A stretch of 64,000 bases of DNA from Usnea hakonensis (GCA_013423325.1 BLJB01000026.1:1-64000); one strand, 5' to 3'. Positions 1-12,243 are shown, numbered from the stretch's first letter. Notes: generated from the sequence alone by a model not told the origin. Numbers and translations are program-made.

Positions 1-38
1 AGAAGAAGAAGAAGAAGCATCATAAGGTTGAGGCATGA
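1..38 (+). CDS. Possible 3' end of a gene cut by the window edge
   Basis: One frame reads five lysines, two histidines and then KVEA before a TGA at 36-38. A basic lysine-rich tail like this is common at the C-terminus of nucleolar and RNA-processing proteins, so this could be the end of a gene that starts outside the window. The same bases are also a plain AAG microsatellite, so the coding reading is a guess. Confidence 0.25.
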   Translation, partial: KKKKKHHKVEA

Positions 39-368
39 TTGGTTGACTAGGTCGCTGTTTTGATTATTTGCGAGGGTCTCCATATCTGAACGGGCTTATC
101 TCCAATGTTATGGGACCATATTCAAGGCGCTTGGCATTCGCTGTATTGTGTCCTATCGGACGGGGATTCATAGATGCCCCTCTTGGGTCACACAAGGAGG
201 TGATTTTACATTGTTAATTATCATGTATCTCTGTTATAGAGACTAAAAAATGCCACAAGCTCTTGGGAGTATCAGCATTGGATTCAAAGCCTTTTCGACC
301 ACAGTGGTATCCTCAAATTCACCACCGTCCCTTAGAATTTCGACTCGGCCATCACCTTCCCTCTCGGT

Positions 369-2055
369 CTAGAAAGCCCTCCCATCCCTTACCTTCTGCA
401 CCATCAACCCTACCCCCTCCCTCACAACCTCACTGCCCCAAACCCCGCCCTGCCCACCTCTCCTCCACTCACTCCCCAGTCCCATCCCCGCCACATCCCC
501 CTCAAACCTCCCACTCTCCCCCAACACAATCTCCAAATCCCTCTTCTGACTCCCCATCCACCTCTTCACGAACGTAACCGGATCCCTCTTATACCCGTCC
601 AGGAACTGGTATTTGCGCTGCGAGGCGCCGAGCGCTTGGATCAGCAAGGCGAGGTGTTCGTCGTAGGCGGAGAGCTGTTTTAGGATGGGCAGGGAAGGGG
701 GCAGGGAGGGGAGGGCTGGCGGGGCGAAGAGGCGGAGGGTGTAGATTGTGGGGACTGGGGAGGCGTGGAATTCGGGGTCGACGCGGATGGTGTAGGGGAG
801 GGAGAGGGGGGCGATGGGGGTGAGGTGGGGGAGGATGAGGGAGGGGATGTGGGGGAAGTGGATGGTTTCTGTTTTGAAGACCTGGATTGGCGGGATTGTT
901 AGTGGGGCTTTTCTCTGAAGGGATTCGCGGAGAGAGAGAAAGGGAGACTTGCGTCTTTCAAGCGGTCGTCACATTGAATCAACCGCTTTTCCTCATCCTG
1001 TTGCAGGCCCATCGCTTTCACATACTCCCATATCCCCATGACGACTGAAGGGCGGTCATCCTCGTCGGTATCAAGGATACTCGCCAGATCTTTGCTCAGC
1101 GTGAAGCGCTCGGGGATTTCGTCGCGGTAAAGATTGATCATGCAATTAATATTTTCATCACTCTTCCTCTCGAATTCAAGACAGTCAAAGTCAGCCTGAG
1201 GCGGTAGCGCTGCGGCATTTGGTGGCACTGGCGGCTTTTTCCATTCGACTTGCGTCGTTCCGTCTGGCTGAAGATTTTTATTTCGATCAAAATCTACCGT
1301 AATGCTTTTGAAGAAATGGGAGAACTTGGTTCGTTGCTGGAACGTTGGGTTTTTAGGTGTTTCTGTAGCAGGTGCGCCGTCGTGATCCATGGCATCGCCA
1401 TCGGTGTTCTTTTCGTCCTCGTCATCGCTGTCCTTCTCCGAAGTCTCATCCGCATCTTCATCTTCGAGAACCCTCCCCTCAATCTTCACTTTATATGTTG
1501 CTTCGACACCACTCGTAAAGTCGAAAGCATTCTCGTCCAGATCCCTCCCCTGCCACGGCTGATTCTCCACCGTGTTGGAGACCCAGATGCGCAAGGTGTT
1601 ATACTTCTTGGTCGCATTGTGTAAAGAATCTTGCTGATCCAGCCTCTTTCTCATCATGATGGCATCCAGCTTCCTCTCCAGCTCCCGCATTCTCTTATAT
1701 TGCTGTACTCCATCCCCAACGATCAGATCCTCAATTCCTTCGGGCATAGTTTTGTCCGTCGGTTTCTCGGAGCGGCGTTTTGCAAGAGCAACTTGTTCCG
1801 CATTCCGCCTGGTCTGCTCCAGGTTCTGGGCGTCGGCCATTTTTTTCGCGTCTGGCGGCATGTGGGCGGGATTGATGGGTACTGCATGATTGTGAGCTTC
1901 AAATAGAAGGGTTACGATGGGTGCAGGAGGAAAAGATGGAAAGGTGGGTTGATTTACTTACCTTGACCCCGTCGATTTGTAGATGGATGGGGTGACCGCT
2001 GGGTCATTTGCTGATAATTTTGGGCATATCGTTGCTGCATAGCGGCGGGATTCAT
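369..2055 (-). CDS. SWI/SNF (or RSC) complex 60-kDa subunit with SWIB domain
   Basis: Homolog of SMARCD/BAF60, yeast Snf12/Rsc6 and fission yeast Ssr3, an accessory subunit of ATP-dependent chromatin remodellers in the nucleus. Three exons (2055-1962, 1881-953, 881-369) give 511 residues. The N-terminal part is Gln/Met-rich (MNPAAMQQRYAQ). A basic helical stretch (RRNAEQVALAKRR) follows, then an acidic linker near residues 175-200, and the SWIB domain (FERKSDENINC to MGIWEYVKAMGLQQ), which is the family hallmark. The C-terminal part holds the LDGYKRDPVTFVKRW helix. The start was set at the first in-frame ATG; the frame stays open upstream without another ATG. Intron 1 is 80 nt with GTAAGT. 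Intron 2 (952-882, 71 nt) begins with GC (GCAAGT) and has a CTAAC branch site. Joining it links DRLKD to VFKTETIHF in frame. Confidence 0.92.
882..952 (-). other. GC-AG intron in the SWIB-domain gene
   Basis: On the minus strand the intron begins GCAAGT and ends CCAG, with CACTAAC in between. It is the only junction I could find that keeps the C-terminal third of the protein in frame. GCAAGT is the standard context of the minor GC donor class spliced by the major spliceosome. Confidence 0.85.
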
Positions 2056-2777
2056 CTTGCCGACTGCGGCTGCGGCTTTTGACCAAGCAAAGCGAAATTT
2101 TTGCGGGTTGAAGCACTTCCCCTGATAATTTGACGTATCATATGCCCTAAGGATGCCCTGGCGCACCAAGCCGCGCCTCTTCTGATGTCGGTCCTTCGGA
2201 AAAACATTTATTCCGTACTCGTACTAGAGGTGACAGGATCTGTATATGTACTTTAGGATCTACTACATCCGTCTGACTACATCTCTACGCCGGAGTCATC
2301 GTATCCCTGGGTAAGCCCATTGGGGCGATTATCCATGCATTTTTTTTAATCCACCCCCAGCCCATAATCCAGCATCATCTCCCGAGTTGCTATCAATAGC
2401 AGCAGCAGACTCTGTAGCCGGAGGCATTTAAGCTGTATTAGGTTCGATTCCTAATGGCGCTGATACAATGGTGTAATGGTTTAGTTGTCTTTTCTGACTC
2501 CTGTCCGTCTAGAATCGTGATTGCCGGTCTGGAGTATGGTGGGTAAGATGCATCGTTTTCTCTAAGATGTAAACCTGACAACTCTCCTCCCCTCGTCTTT
2601 AAAAGCCATCGAATTGGCAATTTGTTACGTTCTTGGATCCCAACAAATTCCAAAGCCAAGGATAGGTTCTCGCGGCCAAAGACACCAGCAAGGATTCTGC
2701 TGGACCTATTATTACGTGAGATCCTGTCTCCAGCAAGCATCGGTCGATGTTCTCCCTACTGCGCGAACGCAGCTGAC
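2056..2777. other. Intergenic, no gene seen
   Basis: I see no supportable gene here. A GGTTCGATTCC box near 2441-2452 resembles a tRNA B box but no tRNA folds around it. The only reading frames are short and show no recognisable domain. Confidence 0.6.
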
Positions 2778-4403
2778 TCAGACTTTCTTGATAGTCTTGC
2801 TCGCTCGTATTGTCATCAATAGCTTTTTTATTAAGTCTTGGTTGGGATGATCTGGAGAATGCTTGTTAGCGATGGCTTTTTTTGAACCCATGAGGCGGTA
2901 GAAGAGCTTGCCTGGAGGAAGTTCAGTGGCTGCATGAGTCATGTTGAAGCGACATAAGTCTTCGAGTGTCTCAAAGCCATTTTCTTGAAACAACTGCATA
3001 AACCTCTCGAAATTACGACGTACACCATGCACTAAAAATCCTTTTCAATTTCTGATAAGCTCCAGTAGAGAATGTGCGAGCCTACCAATGAGGGAATCGT
3101 TCCACTGTAGCTTAAACTTCTCCTGAAGCTCGCTGACTGTTAAGAGCGGTGCCTTCTAAGAGATCTTCGCACCATTTCCACCAAGCTTTTCCATCACGCT
3201 GTTCATTGCAGATCGCTAAAATTGTCACCATGTGTTCTTACTGAAGTCTGGTGCACGCACAGTCTGTTCGGCAAAATCTCGTCTGGGCTCCATGTGAATC
3301 TCTGGCATGGTCCAGCAGTCTGGATCCACATAGGCAAGTGCAAGATCTTCCCATGGGTCACTGAGTGAGAACAAAAAGTCCGACGCTCCATTCGAGATCG
3401 TCTCCATGACTACTGCTAGGTCTGATGGCGTTTTGGCCATTGCGCCAGCGCTGTCGAAGTCGGGATTAGCCGGCTGTATAGCGGTCATGTCGATTGTACC
3501 GACCGTTGCCTTCATCGCATATAAGGCAGCCCGCGTGGCTGGTTGGCATATAGACCCGTCCGTTTCTGTGCCAATAGATACTGGGGCAAACCTTGCGGCG
3601 ACTGCAACGGCGCTGCCTGATGATGAGCCGCAAGGAGTCTACAGCAACACACTCTTAATCCTAACGTGGAAAACAGGGAGTGGAGAGGCGAAATCTCACA
3701 CTGTGTCCTAGCCATTTCGCATCTGGCTGTACACCTCCACGAACGTATGGAGATTGAGTCTGGGAAATGTATTAGAGCTTTTCGAGAATCGCGAGAAGTG
3801 ATCGACTTTTACCTGTTCACCGACTGGAGACCATCCACTTATTATGAACGTTTCTTTCATGTTACCCAATTCCTGATGCATTCAGCACTCGTATTTCACA
3901 TTCGTTACTCATATACAATTCCGATAAGTTAGTTCCCAATGATTATAGCGCCAGCTTGCTGCAACATTCCAATCATGTTTGCATCCTGTACAGCTTCGAG
4001 GTCTTTGAATGCCAAAGACCCACAAGTGGTCTCCATGCCCAGCGAAGGTGTACATATCAAGTCCTGGGATCTGGTCAGCTACAGTAGTGCATTGTCTCGG
4101 AGACACCGGAGAAATCACTTTAACGACCATTGGTATCCCGTGTAAGAAGCCTCTCGAGCCTTTCAGTAATCTCTCGGAGTCCAACTGCCTTGCTCGCTCT
4201 ACGACATCGTTCCTCGGAGCTGTAGATATGATAGCATTGAGACGCATACCACTATGGTTGTGCTGGGCGATCTGATCGAAATATAGCTCAACTAGGTCGA
4301 CACTTGTAGTCCGCTTGCTATATAGGAGCTGCGCCAGATCCCCTACAGTGGCAGTGAGGGTATCTATTCTGAATGCGGGCTCTGTTGATCTGGCTAGAGA
4401 CAT
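2778..4403 (-). pseudogene. Amidase-signature family gene, broken
   Basis: Fragments in several frames line up in order with a fungal amidase (GatA/FAAH type, which hydrolyses carboxamides with a Ser-cisSer-Lys triad). The N-terminal part runs from about 4403 and ends in HGIPMVVK, which contains the likely triad lysine. It then shifts frame near 4070 and continues as a piece ending QQAGAIIIGN, with a TAA at 3931-3929. A TAG at 3641-3639 lies just before PCGSSSGSAVAVAAR, the amidase signature. The core continues through GTETDGSICQPATRAALYAMK to about 3225. A C-terminal piece (LEDLCRFN, ELPPG, HPNQDLI) lies at 3032-2778. One frameshift and two stops make a functional product unlikely. Sequence identity is still clear, so decay looks fairly recent. 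Confidence 0.85.
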
Positions 4404-5111
4404 TGCGGTATTCAGGCCCGTGCAAGGTTCATATTTTCCCCACCTAAGTAGACGAGCAAGGTTCGGATGTGTAGTCCTCGAAACCAATGAGCCAAATACT
4501 GTGCTTGCCTGTAAAGGTGACTACTATCAAGGTACAGGCACCACAGGGTGTTTGGCAATCCTTAGGATCACGAGTAGCGCTCGGGCAATCACTTACAACA
4601 GATAGATGAATTATGCAAGGAAACGGAAGGATAGTAAGGGCTCATGTTCGTGGAAAGGACGGGCGGAATCATATGATAGATTTGACGATGAATAGGGAAG
4701 ATGAGCACAATTCAGAGGCTGAAGTGGGACATGGTTTCTGCTTGATGTTACGATGTAACGAACGGCACCACCGATCCCAGATCATTACCGATGTAACACA
4801 TAGCGGGGTCTGTCAAGAGCGTGCCCGAGCACTGTGAGCGCATCTAAATTTGATGACGTCCATGCGGAATTCTCGTATTGGATGATGGGATGCGGCAATC
4901 ATTTTCTGAACCATATATGCACTACTCCTAATTATTGACAGACTGCTTGTGCTCATTAGATACGTACCGAGCACCTCTCCCAAAAGCTATAGAATGACCG
5001 CTTATAAAGCTCCTCTTAGCCATGTAAGTATGCACACTCCTAGAACACCTCCGCTGAAGAATGCAGAATAAAAGAAACGCGAAAGCCCAACCTCAAGGTC
5101 CCGCAATCTGC
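4404..5111. other. Intergenic, no gene seen
   Basis: This is the region between the dead amidase and the 3' end of the coiled-coil giant. Only short frames without recognisable features occur. Confidence 0.6.
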
Positions 5112-8100
5112 CTAATACCTCTTGAAATAGTCGCTACCCCCTTCAAGTTGAGCAGTGGGGACATCGGTCCCAATCCCACTGTCCGTTGGGGGACCAAAAA
5201 TGATCATCTCACCAGCGTTGCTAATCTCCCCTTTCGCCGCCACAGCATCCCCTGGGTAGGCATCTCTTCCCATGATAGGTCTCTCTCCATCTCCCTCACT
5301 CTCCTCTTCATGGGCCGATCCAAGTTGAGAACCCTCCTCACCGTCTCCCGTAGTTGAATGGTTCCCAACACCGACGGTACCTATCGTCGAAGCTGCATAG
5401 CTAGTTCGCTTGTCATCGTCGGGTATGGTACTGCCATCTCCATAGCTTCCGGTTCCGCTGTACGTACCCGAGTAGCTGGTCCGCCGTTCTGTTCCTGCTT
5501 CACTCCCTTCAACATCCTCCTCATCCTCCTCATCGAGCACACTATTTTCTTTATCTCCTTCATCCAAAGGTTCGTCTGCGTACATACCCGGTGTCTTGGT
5601 TCCATTCCAGCTGGTCTTCCTCACAGGAAAGTTGGACTTGACGCTGTGGCTTCTCTTCAGCCCTCCAGTACCCCATCCGCTTGACTTGGCAGCACCACCA
5701 GTAATTGCTGGGTTGGCGAGGACCATCGCTCGTTCACTCGCATAACCCTTATTAGCTCCCAGAGTACTCAGGCTGAGGATTCGTCGATCAGATTTACCCG
5801 ACGAATTGCTTGTTCCTGATGCTCTTGGGGGCGGTCGTCTTTTCAAGGCCATCCCCACGCCGCTACTCACAGCACTGTTCGTTTTAGAAGGTGTGATGGT
5901 TGCCACAGTGCTCGCTGTAGAGACAACTCTTTTAAGATTCATCTCCTTCAGGCTGGACTGTGGTCTTGAAGTTGTGAGTAATGACCGGGAGTGATCTAAA
6001 ACGCCATCGAGAATACGTCGCTCAAGACTGTCTGCTCTATCTTCCATAACATGTAGCTCTTCACGCCGAATGTGAAGTGCAGTCTCAAGAGAAGAAAGAT
6101 CAGCTTGCATCTTCGATCTCTGGGCCGATAATTCTTCCTTTTCCCTGAAGAGATCTTGGACATCCATGGCAAGGTTTTCCTTCTCGCCTGACAATCGAAC
6201 AATGTCAGCTTCAACAGTCTCCTTTTGAGCAGTCCTTTTTTCCAAAGCGATGGCGATTTCTTCCGCCTCCTTTGCCCTCATATTATTAGTCTCTGCTACG
6301 GCGGCTTGTTGAGCTGCGACAATTGTATCGACCTGGGACGATGTAGCGGCTAGCTGTTCTCGGATTTGCTCAAACATGGCAATCTGAGCAACAGACTTGC
6401 CTGCCTCCGTAGCATGCGCAACTAGCTGATCAAGCTTCGCGTGGACCCCTGTGTCATCATATTTCTCAGGCCCGGGGGCCTCTCTTATCATTTCCGGCAA
6501 AGGCAAAGAGGGGGCAATGGCTGGGAGTGGTATGGCCGCCGGTATTGCTTTGACGCTTGTCTTGATTTCCTCTGCCGAAACCCTGGTCTGTTCATAATGC
6601 TGTCCTACAATTCCCAGGACGTCTCGAACAGCTTCTAGAATTTTAGGGTGGTACTCCGAAGCATGTGCCTGCACGGCTTCTACGCTTGTAAGCGTCTTCG
6701 AGATCTCTGCCCGTGTAGCTTGGTGCTCTGATTTGCCGTCAAGAGCAAGTAGGTCATCGACTTTCAGGCCCGTTTCTTCAACCCTACTAAACACGGTCTT
6801 GGAGTCTTCACTCATCCTATCGCAGGACTCATTAAAGGTTGAGCCAAGTGCATCAACAAGCACTCTTAGGTCTTCAGCAACGGTCCTTGTAGCTTCCAAA
6901 GCTTCGGTATTTTTAAGATCTTTACTTCCAAGGGCTAGCTCCTTCTCTTGGGCAGCCAGCTGAGCGTCATCGTACTTGGTCATGATCTCGTCAAACCGTT
7001 CATCAAGCTTCGTGTTCAGGTCATTGATTATAGCATCCTTGACCTCGATATGTTTGTCGAGCATAATGGTATGGTTCTGTTCGCTCTCCTCTTTGCCACT
7101 TGCAGAAGCACTATGGACCGATTTGAATTCGCTCTTGACAGTCTCCAGGAGCTCTTTGACTGTAGCGGTTGAGTCTGCAGCCATGATGGTTTCGCCCACC
7201 GTTTCCAATGCCTTGGCCAGGTCCTGCACACTGTGATGACTGTCATTGATTCGAGCTTTAAGCTCTTCTCGAACATCTTCAAATATTAATTTGACGTCCT
7301 CGATTTTATCAGCAATTCCACCGTGCTCGATCTTCCGCGCCTCGAAAGCTTGTGCTGTAAGTTCATGCTTTTCGTCCACCTGCTGGGTGAAATCCCGGAT
7401 TAGACCATCAAGGACTTCCATGTCAGCTTTTGTCGGAAGGGTATCAACAACAGGCAGCTCGAGCTCAGCTATTTGTGTCTTGGTATCCATGCAAAGAGTT
7501 TCCAAAGCTTCGATATCAGTCTTGCTGACCCGATCGCCAGCATAAGCATTGGAGTCTTTCTCACGCATGTCTTCAAGACCAGCTCGCACTTCTTTGAGTA
7601 ATGCTTCAAGGACGTCGATATCTTTCTTCGAGGCACCATCAGAGCCAAATTCATGCACAGCATCCCGGGTTTCATTGAGAATGGACTCGATAGACTCGAA
7701 ATGCGTTACCTTCGCTAGGCCTTCCGAGTCAGAGGAAGTCATCTCATCGATCTTGGCTTTCGTATTACGCAGGAGGATTTCGATGGCTTCAGTGTCCTCT
7801 TTAGTGGCCTGGGTCTCATTCTGGACTTGCTCTTGTCGAACAAAATCTACGATGGAAGCTTGGACATCTCTCACCATGGACTCTAGTACTTCGATATGTT
7901 CTTTAGCGATAGCCCCCTCCGCGCTTTGAGGGGCTGCTGGCGGTGGTGGCATGTCATCCAAGGACTCAACTTTGATCCTGAGCTGAGTTATCATCATTTC
8001 CAGATTTCCAATATCATTCCTACGCAAGCCTTCGGCTTCTGGATCAGCAACAACGACTTCGCCATCCCTTGAACTAGATAATCCACGCGAATCATTCTGA

Positions 8101-11100
8101 GTCGTATGTAGACGGTCAAGGTCGGCCCTCACATGAGCTAGACCGTCCTTAAGCGTCTCGAGAATCTCGTAATTAACAGTCATATCAATTGGTTTGTTGA
8201 CAATTCTCTCCACATCCACACGAAGCCCATCGAGCCCGTCATTGAGCGCATCAAGCAGCTCGCCAGTCCCGGAGAGGACACTTTCAGGCCTGTCATGCTT
8301 TCTCTCAAATTCAGCTCGAAGAGATTCATGGCCCTCGCGAATAGCTTCCAGGAGCTCCTCTCGGTCTGCTGAAGCGCCTCCTCTCACAAGTGTCGTGCCC
8401 AGTGTCTCTCGGAGATGCTCAAACTCATCCTTCATGACTGCAATAGTTTCCGCAGTGGCGTCTGGGTTCTGTTCCGGCGGTAGATGTCTAGGAATATGTG
8501 CCAGGCCTTCCCTTATGGTTTCCAATATGTCTTCCCGTTCGATACCACCGTCGCCACCCGAGCGGACCATTGAAGTTGCGATTGTCTGTCGAAGATGCTC
8601 GAATTCCCTTTCCATCGCGTCCAACATTTCTACAGTGCTGTTTTGCTCGACGGAGCGAGGAGTATTGGCGATACTTGCCTCGAGATCTAGCTTGAGATGA
8701 TCTAAGCCGCTTCTGATGGTCTCTATGATCTCATCTTTACCGGTGACGTCTGCAGCGCGGTCGACATAAGTCTCAATGTCTGCTCTAAGCACTTCGAGAC
8801 CGTCCTTCATAGCATCCAGTACTTGTTCGGTGTCACCACCGTTCGCCACAGAGTATTGTTTAAATTCTACTCTCATGCCGTCAATGAGATCTTCCATCTT
8901 GTCTAGCACTTTCTCTCCGACTCCGCCCATTGGCGTTGGAGCTCCCTCAAGACCAGCCTTAACAGCCTCGAACAGATCTTCTCGATTGAACTCAACCTCT
9001 TTTGATACATGAGCTTGGCTGGAAAGTCCTTCCTTGACAGCATCTAACACGTCGTCACGCGTCATCTCTGGCTCTCTCAACACTCCGACATTCGAAGCTG
9101 GGAAATCGAAAGTTTCCAGGCATTCTCTCACTGTCATCAGTATCTCCTCTCGAGTGATGCTGGCTTCAGTCTCGATCGGGGCAGGCGGTTTGAAATGCTG
9201 CAAGCCTTCTCGGACAGCATCTAGGACCTCATCGTAACTGGCTCCGCCAAGGTCCTTCGCTTGCTCCTGCGGTTGATACTGCTGCAATCCCTCTTTGAGG
9301 CATTGGAGAATTTCCTCACGTTCCAGACCGAAGTTCTGCAATTCGATCTCTGGTTTGTATGTTTCCCAAGCTTCACGCACAGCTTCGAGAATCTCTTCTC
9401 GATCAATGCCAGATTCAGGTTGTCGCAAAGCAACCTGCTGCTGGACTGGAAACTCACTCAGAGCGTTCTTTACAGCTGTATAGACTTCCTGGCTGTCCAC
9501 TGAATGACGAGACATGACGGATGAAGAAGATTGTCGTCGCTTCTCTCTCATAAGGTTCTCCATATGATCTCTCAATTCCGCTAAGCCTTCCTGTACGATG
9601 TGAGCAATCTCCTCACGGCCAGGTCCCTGGGCGTCGCTTCTATTTGTCTGGCTCGTTGATTCCGCCTGATCGAGCTTCCGAGCAATATCACGGCCCATTC
9701 CAAGCACCTCACCACGAAGTTCCCGCACATGTGCTTTGACCTCAGCGGTCATTCCACCACTTTCTGTGATGCTGTCTTTCATCTTTTTCAATAGCTTCTG
9801 CATATCTTCGTTGACGAAATCCATGGCTTTCGCACTTTGCTGCGCTCTGGCAATGGCAAGCTGTGGAGCGACTTGCTGGGGCGTAATATTCCGTGACACC
9901 TTGCGCGCGGGTTGAGGATCAAAATCAAGCGTAAGCTTTGGCGGTGAAGTTCCAACACCATTCCCGTTGTCTCTTCGAGGGACAAGTGCTCTGCTACCGG
10001 TGCTGTCCTTGAGGAAATTCAAGATCTCCTCCAGCTTCTTGACAACCATGGGATCTGATTCTTTAAATTTCTGCGCATGTTGCAGTTCTGACAGATTGGT
10101 CAATACCCGTTCTTGACCTTCCTTGGTCCCCATCTCCCGTAGAATCTTCTCCAAGAGAGCTAGGCTTGCAGCCCCTTCCAATTGATATGGAGAAGCAGAT
10201 ATCTCTCGATCGATTGAAGCCGCGAGAGCGCTGTTGGGGCTTGGTATCCTGGGAAGTGAGAAACTCTTCGACATCCCTTGTGGGGAGATCCAGGGTTTGT
10301 TGTCCAGGAGATTACCAGGACCTCGACTATAGCTGCTAGCTGCACGCGTCCCTGCTTCTTGATCGAGCAGACGCGAAGAGAGATTCGATACAAGATCTCG
10401 AAGGCTCTTACGAATGTCTTCATCTCTTGAATGTGTGGCTTCCTTGAGGCTGATCAAATCTGTGGCATTGTCTTTACTGCGCCTGCTGAGCTGAGCCATT
10501 TCGCGCTGCAAATTAGTAGCGATGCTTGTAAGACTCAATATCTGTGTAGATATCGCATCGAAGTTCTGTGAATCCCGGACATTTGGAATCGCGTGATTGG
10601 TAATGTCCGAGAGCGAGGTGTCCGTCTCTTTTGGAGTAGGCATATTTTGCAACGCAAGCATTGTTGCAGATGGAGGTGTATTCTCACCCAAGATGGCTTT
10701 TGGCGGGGGTCGTCGGAGGCTCGGCGTATCTTCACCATTTGGTGTAGGTGTGGCGGTTCCTGACCGGGTTGGGCTTCTCTCTGGAGACTGGTTTTCGAGA
10801 TCGAAGCTGTGTGTCCGTAGCAATCGTTCGGGTGATCTCTCCGGTGACCTCGCTGGCGACCTGTCAAGAGATCCTAGCACATCCACGTAACTATTCCGTA
10901 GACCGCCATTGCTGTTTTGGAAAGGCTGAAGGCGCCTGGTTTGTTGACTCTTGATCAGTGACTTCTCTGGGGACCTGTTCGGTAATGGGTTGACCGTATA
11001 GGCGCTCTCTCTGGCTTTCGCTGTCAACGCTTCGGCAGCTGCAACAATGTTCTTGGAGGCAGTAGGTTTTGTGGCAGGGCTAGAACCTGGATTCAAGGGG

Positions 11101-11297
11101 AGGGGAGGAGGCGCGCGGTCCGGATCAGAGCTATCCCACCTGAAGGCCGCGAAGTTGACCGTTAGTCTCGCTTAAAACCGTCGTTAGAGCGTGAGAGCCT
11201 ACATAGGAACAGAAACTCGACCAGAATCAGAGACTGAAGAATGATGTCTTAGCACGAGCTCCCGGTCACGGGATTCTTCCCTGTCGGCGGACGGCAT
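5112..11297 (-). CDS. Giant coiled-coil protein with two internal repeat classes
   Basis: Two exons (11297-11203 and 11139-5112; 63-nt intron with CTAAC branch) encode 2040 residues. The start MPSADREESRD was found by joining a short first exon so that MWDSSDPDRAPPPLPLNP reads through. The N-terminal ~400 residues are Ser/Pro/Arg-rich with SPERSP-type candidate phosphosites. Residues ~540-1030 hold about 17 copies of a unit centred on REEILEAVREGLE-like helices spaced 25-45 residues. Residues ~1035-1260 hold about seven copies of a second unit (KxDIEVLExLLxD). A long coiled coil follows (EKENLAMDVQDLF region), then a Ser/Gly/acidic tail ending DYFKRY. No enzyme motif or membrane segment is visible. 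Ascomycete homologs tend to be labelled chromosome-segregation-ATPase-like because of the coiled coil, but no ATPase site is present. A scaffold or cytoskeleton-linked role is only an inference. Confidence 0.85.
7380..8030 (-). repeat. Second-class protein repeats in the coiled-coil gene
   Basis: About seven helical units follow the pattern K-x-D/H-I-E-x-L-E-x-L-x-x-D, for example KEHIEVLESMV, KKDIDVLEALL, KTDIEALETLC and KADMEVLDGLI. They are distinct from the first repeat class and diverged at DNA level. Confidence 0.75.
8125..9620 (-). repeat. First-class protein repeats in the coiled-coil gene
   Basis: About 17 units follow the pattern R-E-E-I-L-E-A-V-R-E-G-L-E-x-h, for example DREEILEAVREAWE, YDEVLDAVREGLQ, TEQVLDAMKDGLE and NYEILETLKDGLA. 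Linkers between units contain Pro or Gly. The array is visible by eye in the translation and the copies are diverged, so it is old. Confidence 0.85.
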
Positions 11298-11664
11298 ATC
11301 TAGATTCTCTGCTGGTAGCGAGGAATGTTGGAGAAAATCGCGCAATGTAGCTGTCAGTGGAGCTACAAATCTCGCGTTTCGAAGCTCTTGAGAGCTAGCA
11401 GCATCGTAAAGACTGATTGAATCTTGATTGTAGGTTTTTATACTGATATTGGTTCACCTAAGGCCTTTGCGACAGCAGGTCTCGAAAGGATTTACTTAGT
11501 AAACAGCCAAAAAGGTAAACAATGGCTTGCCGCGACTTGGCAAGCGCGATCGCTAAAACCACTAGTCATGTGATCCAGATGCGGGTAAGGCGGATTTCAA
11601 CCCACACAGAATTTCTGCTACCACGAAAGTCAAGTCTGCATATCTACGACCGTCAATAACGACG
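11298..11664. promoter_or_regulatory. Shared divergent promoter, coiled-coil gene / eL27
   Basis: The 367 bp between two divergent start codons must hold both promoters and 5' leaders. I see no canonical element that I would name. Confidence 0.5.
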
Positions 11665-12243
11665 ATGAAGTGTGGGTGGTAGTCCGAATGCTTTATTATT
11701 GAAATGTTTGGCTGATTCATCTTCATCTAGTCCTCAAAATCGGCCGTGTGGCAATAATCACGCGGGGGAGGTACGCTGGAAAGAAGGTAGCCAATTCTGC
11801 AGCATAGATTCAGGTCTTAGCGACTCTGACATTACCTGCTATTAGGTTGTCATAATCCAGCCCCTTGATAGTGGCTCCAAGACGCACCCTTTTCCCCATG
11901 CCCTTGTCGCTGGCATCGAACGCTACCCATCTCAGATAACCCGCCGCATGTCAAAAACTCGTCAAGAAAAACGCAGCAAGGTCAAACCCTTCATCAAGAC
12001 CATCAACTACAACCATCTGATGCCTACACGTTATACGATGGAATTGGAGGGCCTGAAGGGCGTGGTGACGAATGATACATTCAAGGAGGTCAGCCAAAGA
12101 GAGGATGCGAAGAAGACTGTAAAGAAGGCGCTGGAGGATAGATACACAAGCGGGAAGAACAGATGGTTCTTCACTCCTTTACGTGGGCTGAGTTCTTTTG
12201 GTAAACCACGAAGTGTTATACTGACGACCTATAAGGATTTTGA
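11665..12243 (+). CDS. RPL27: 60S ribosomal protein eL27
   Basis: Component of the large ribosomal subunit. Four exons (11665-11671, 11731-11786, 11846-12182, 12236-12243) give 135 residues, close to the yeast length of 136. The start MKFLKIGRVAIITRGRYAGKK, the middle HPFPHALVAGIERYP and the end KNRWFFTPLRF match the family throughout, including the KOW-type N-terminal region. The first exon holds only two and one third codons. The last exon holds two and two thirds, supplying the terminal Arg-Phe-stop. Introns are 59, 59 and 53 nt, and the last has a CTGAC branch site. Without the last intron the frame runs on to 12358 with unrelated residues, so the short last exon decides the true C-terminus. 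Confidence 0.95.

Noticed and set aside
2435..2520. tRNA-like boxes: GGTTCGATTCC followed by ATGGTGTAATGGTTTAG
   Set aside because: The B-box-like word precedes the A-box-like word, and no acceptor or anticodon stem can be paired in either order. A permuted tRNA would need better stems.
5358..9503. Many open frames on the plus strand opposite the coiled-coil gene, rich in Ser
   Set aside because: They mirror the Glu/Leu-rich repeats on the other strand and have no starts or motifs of their own.
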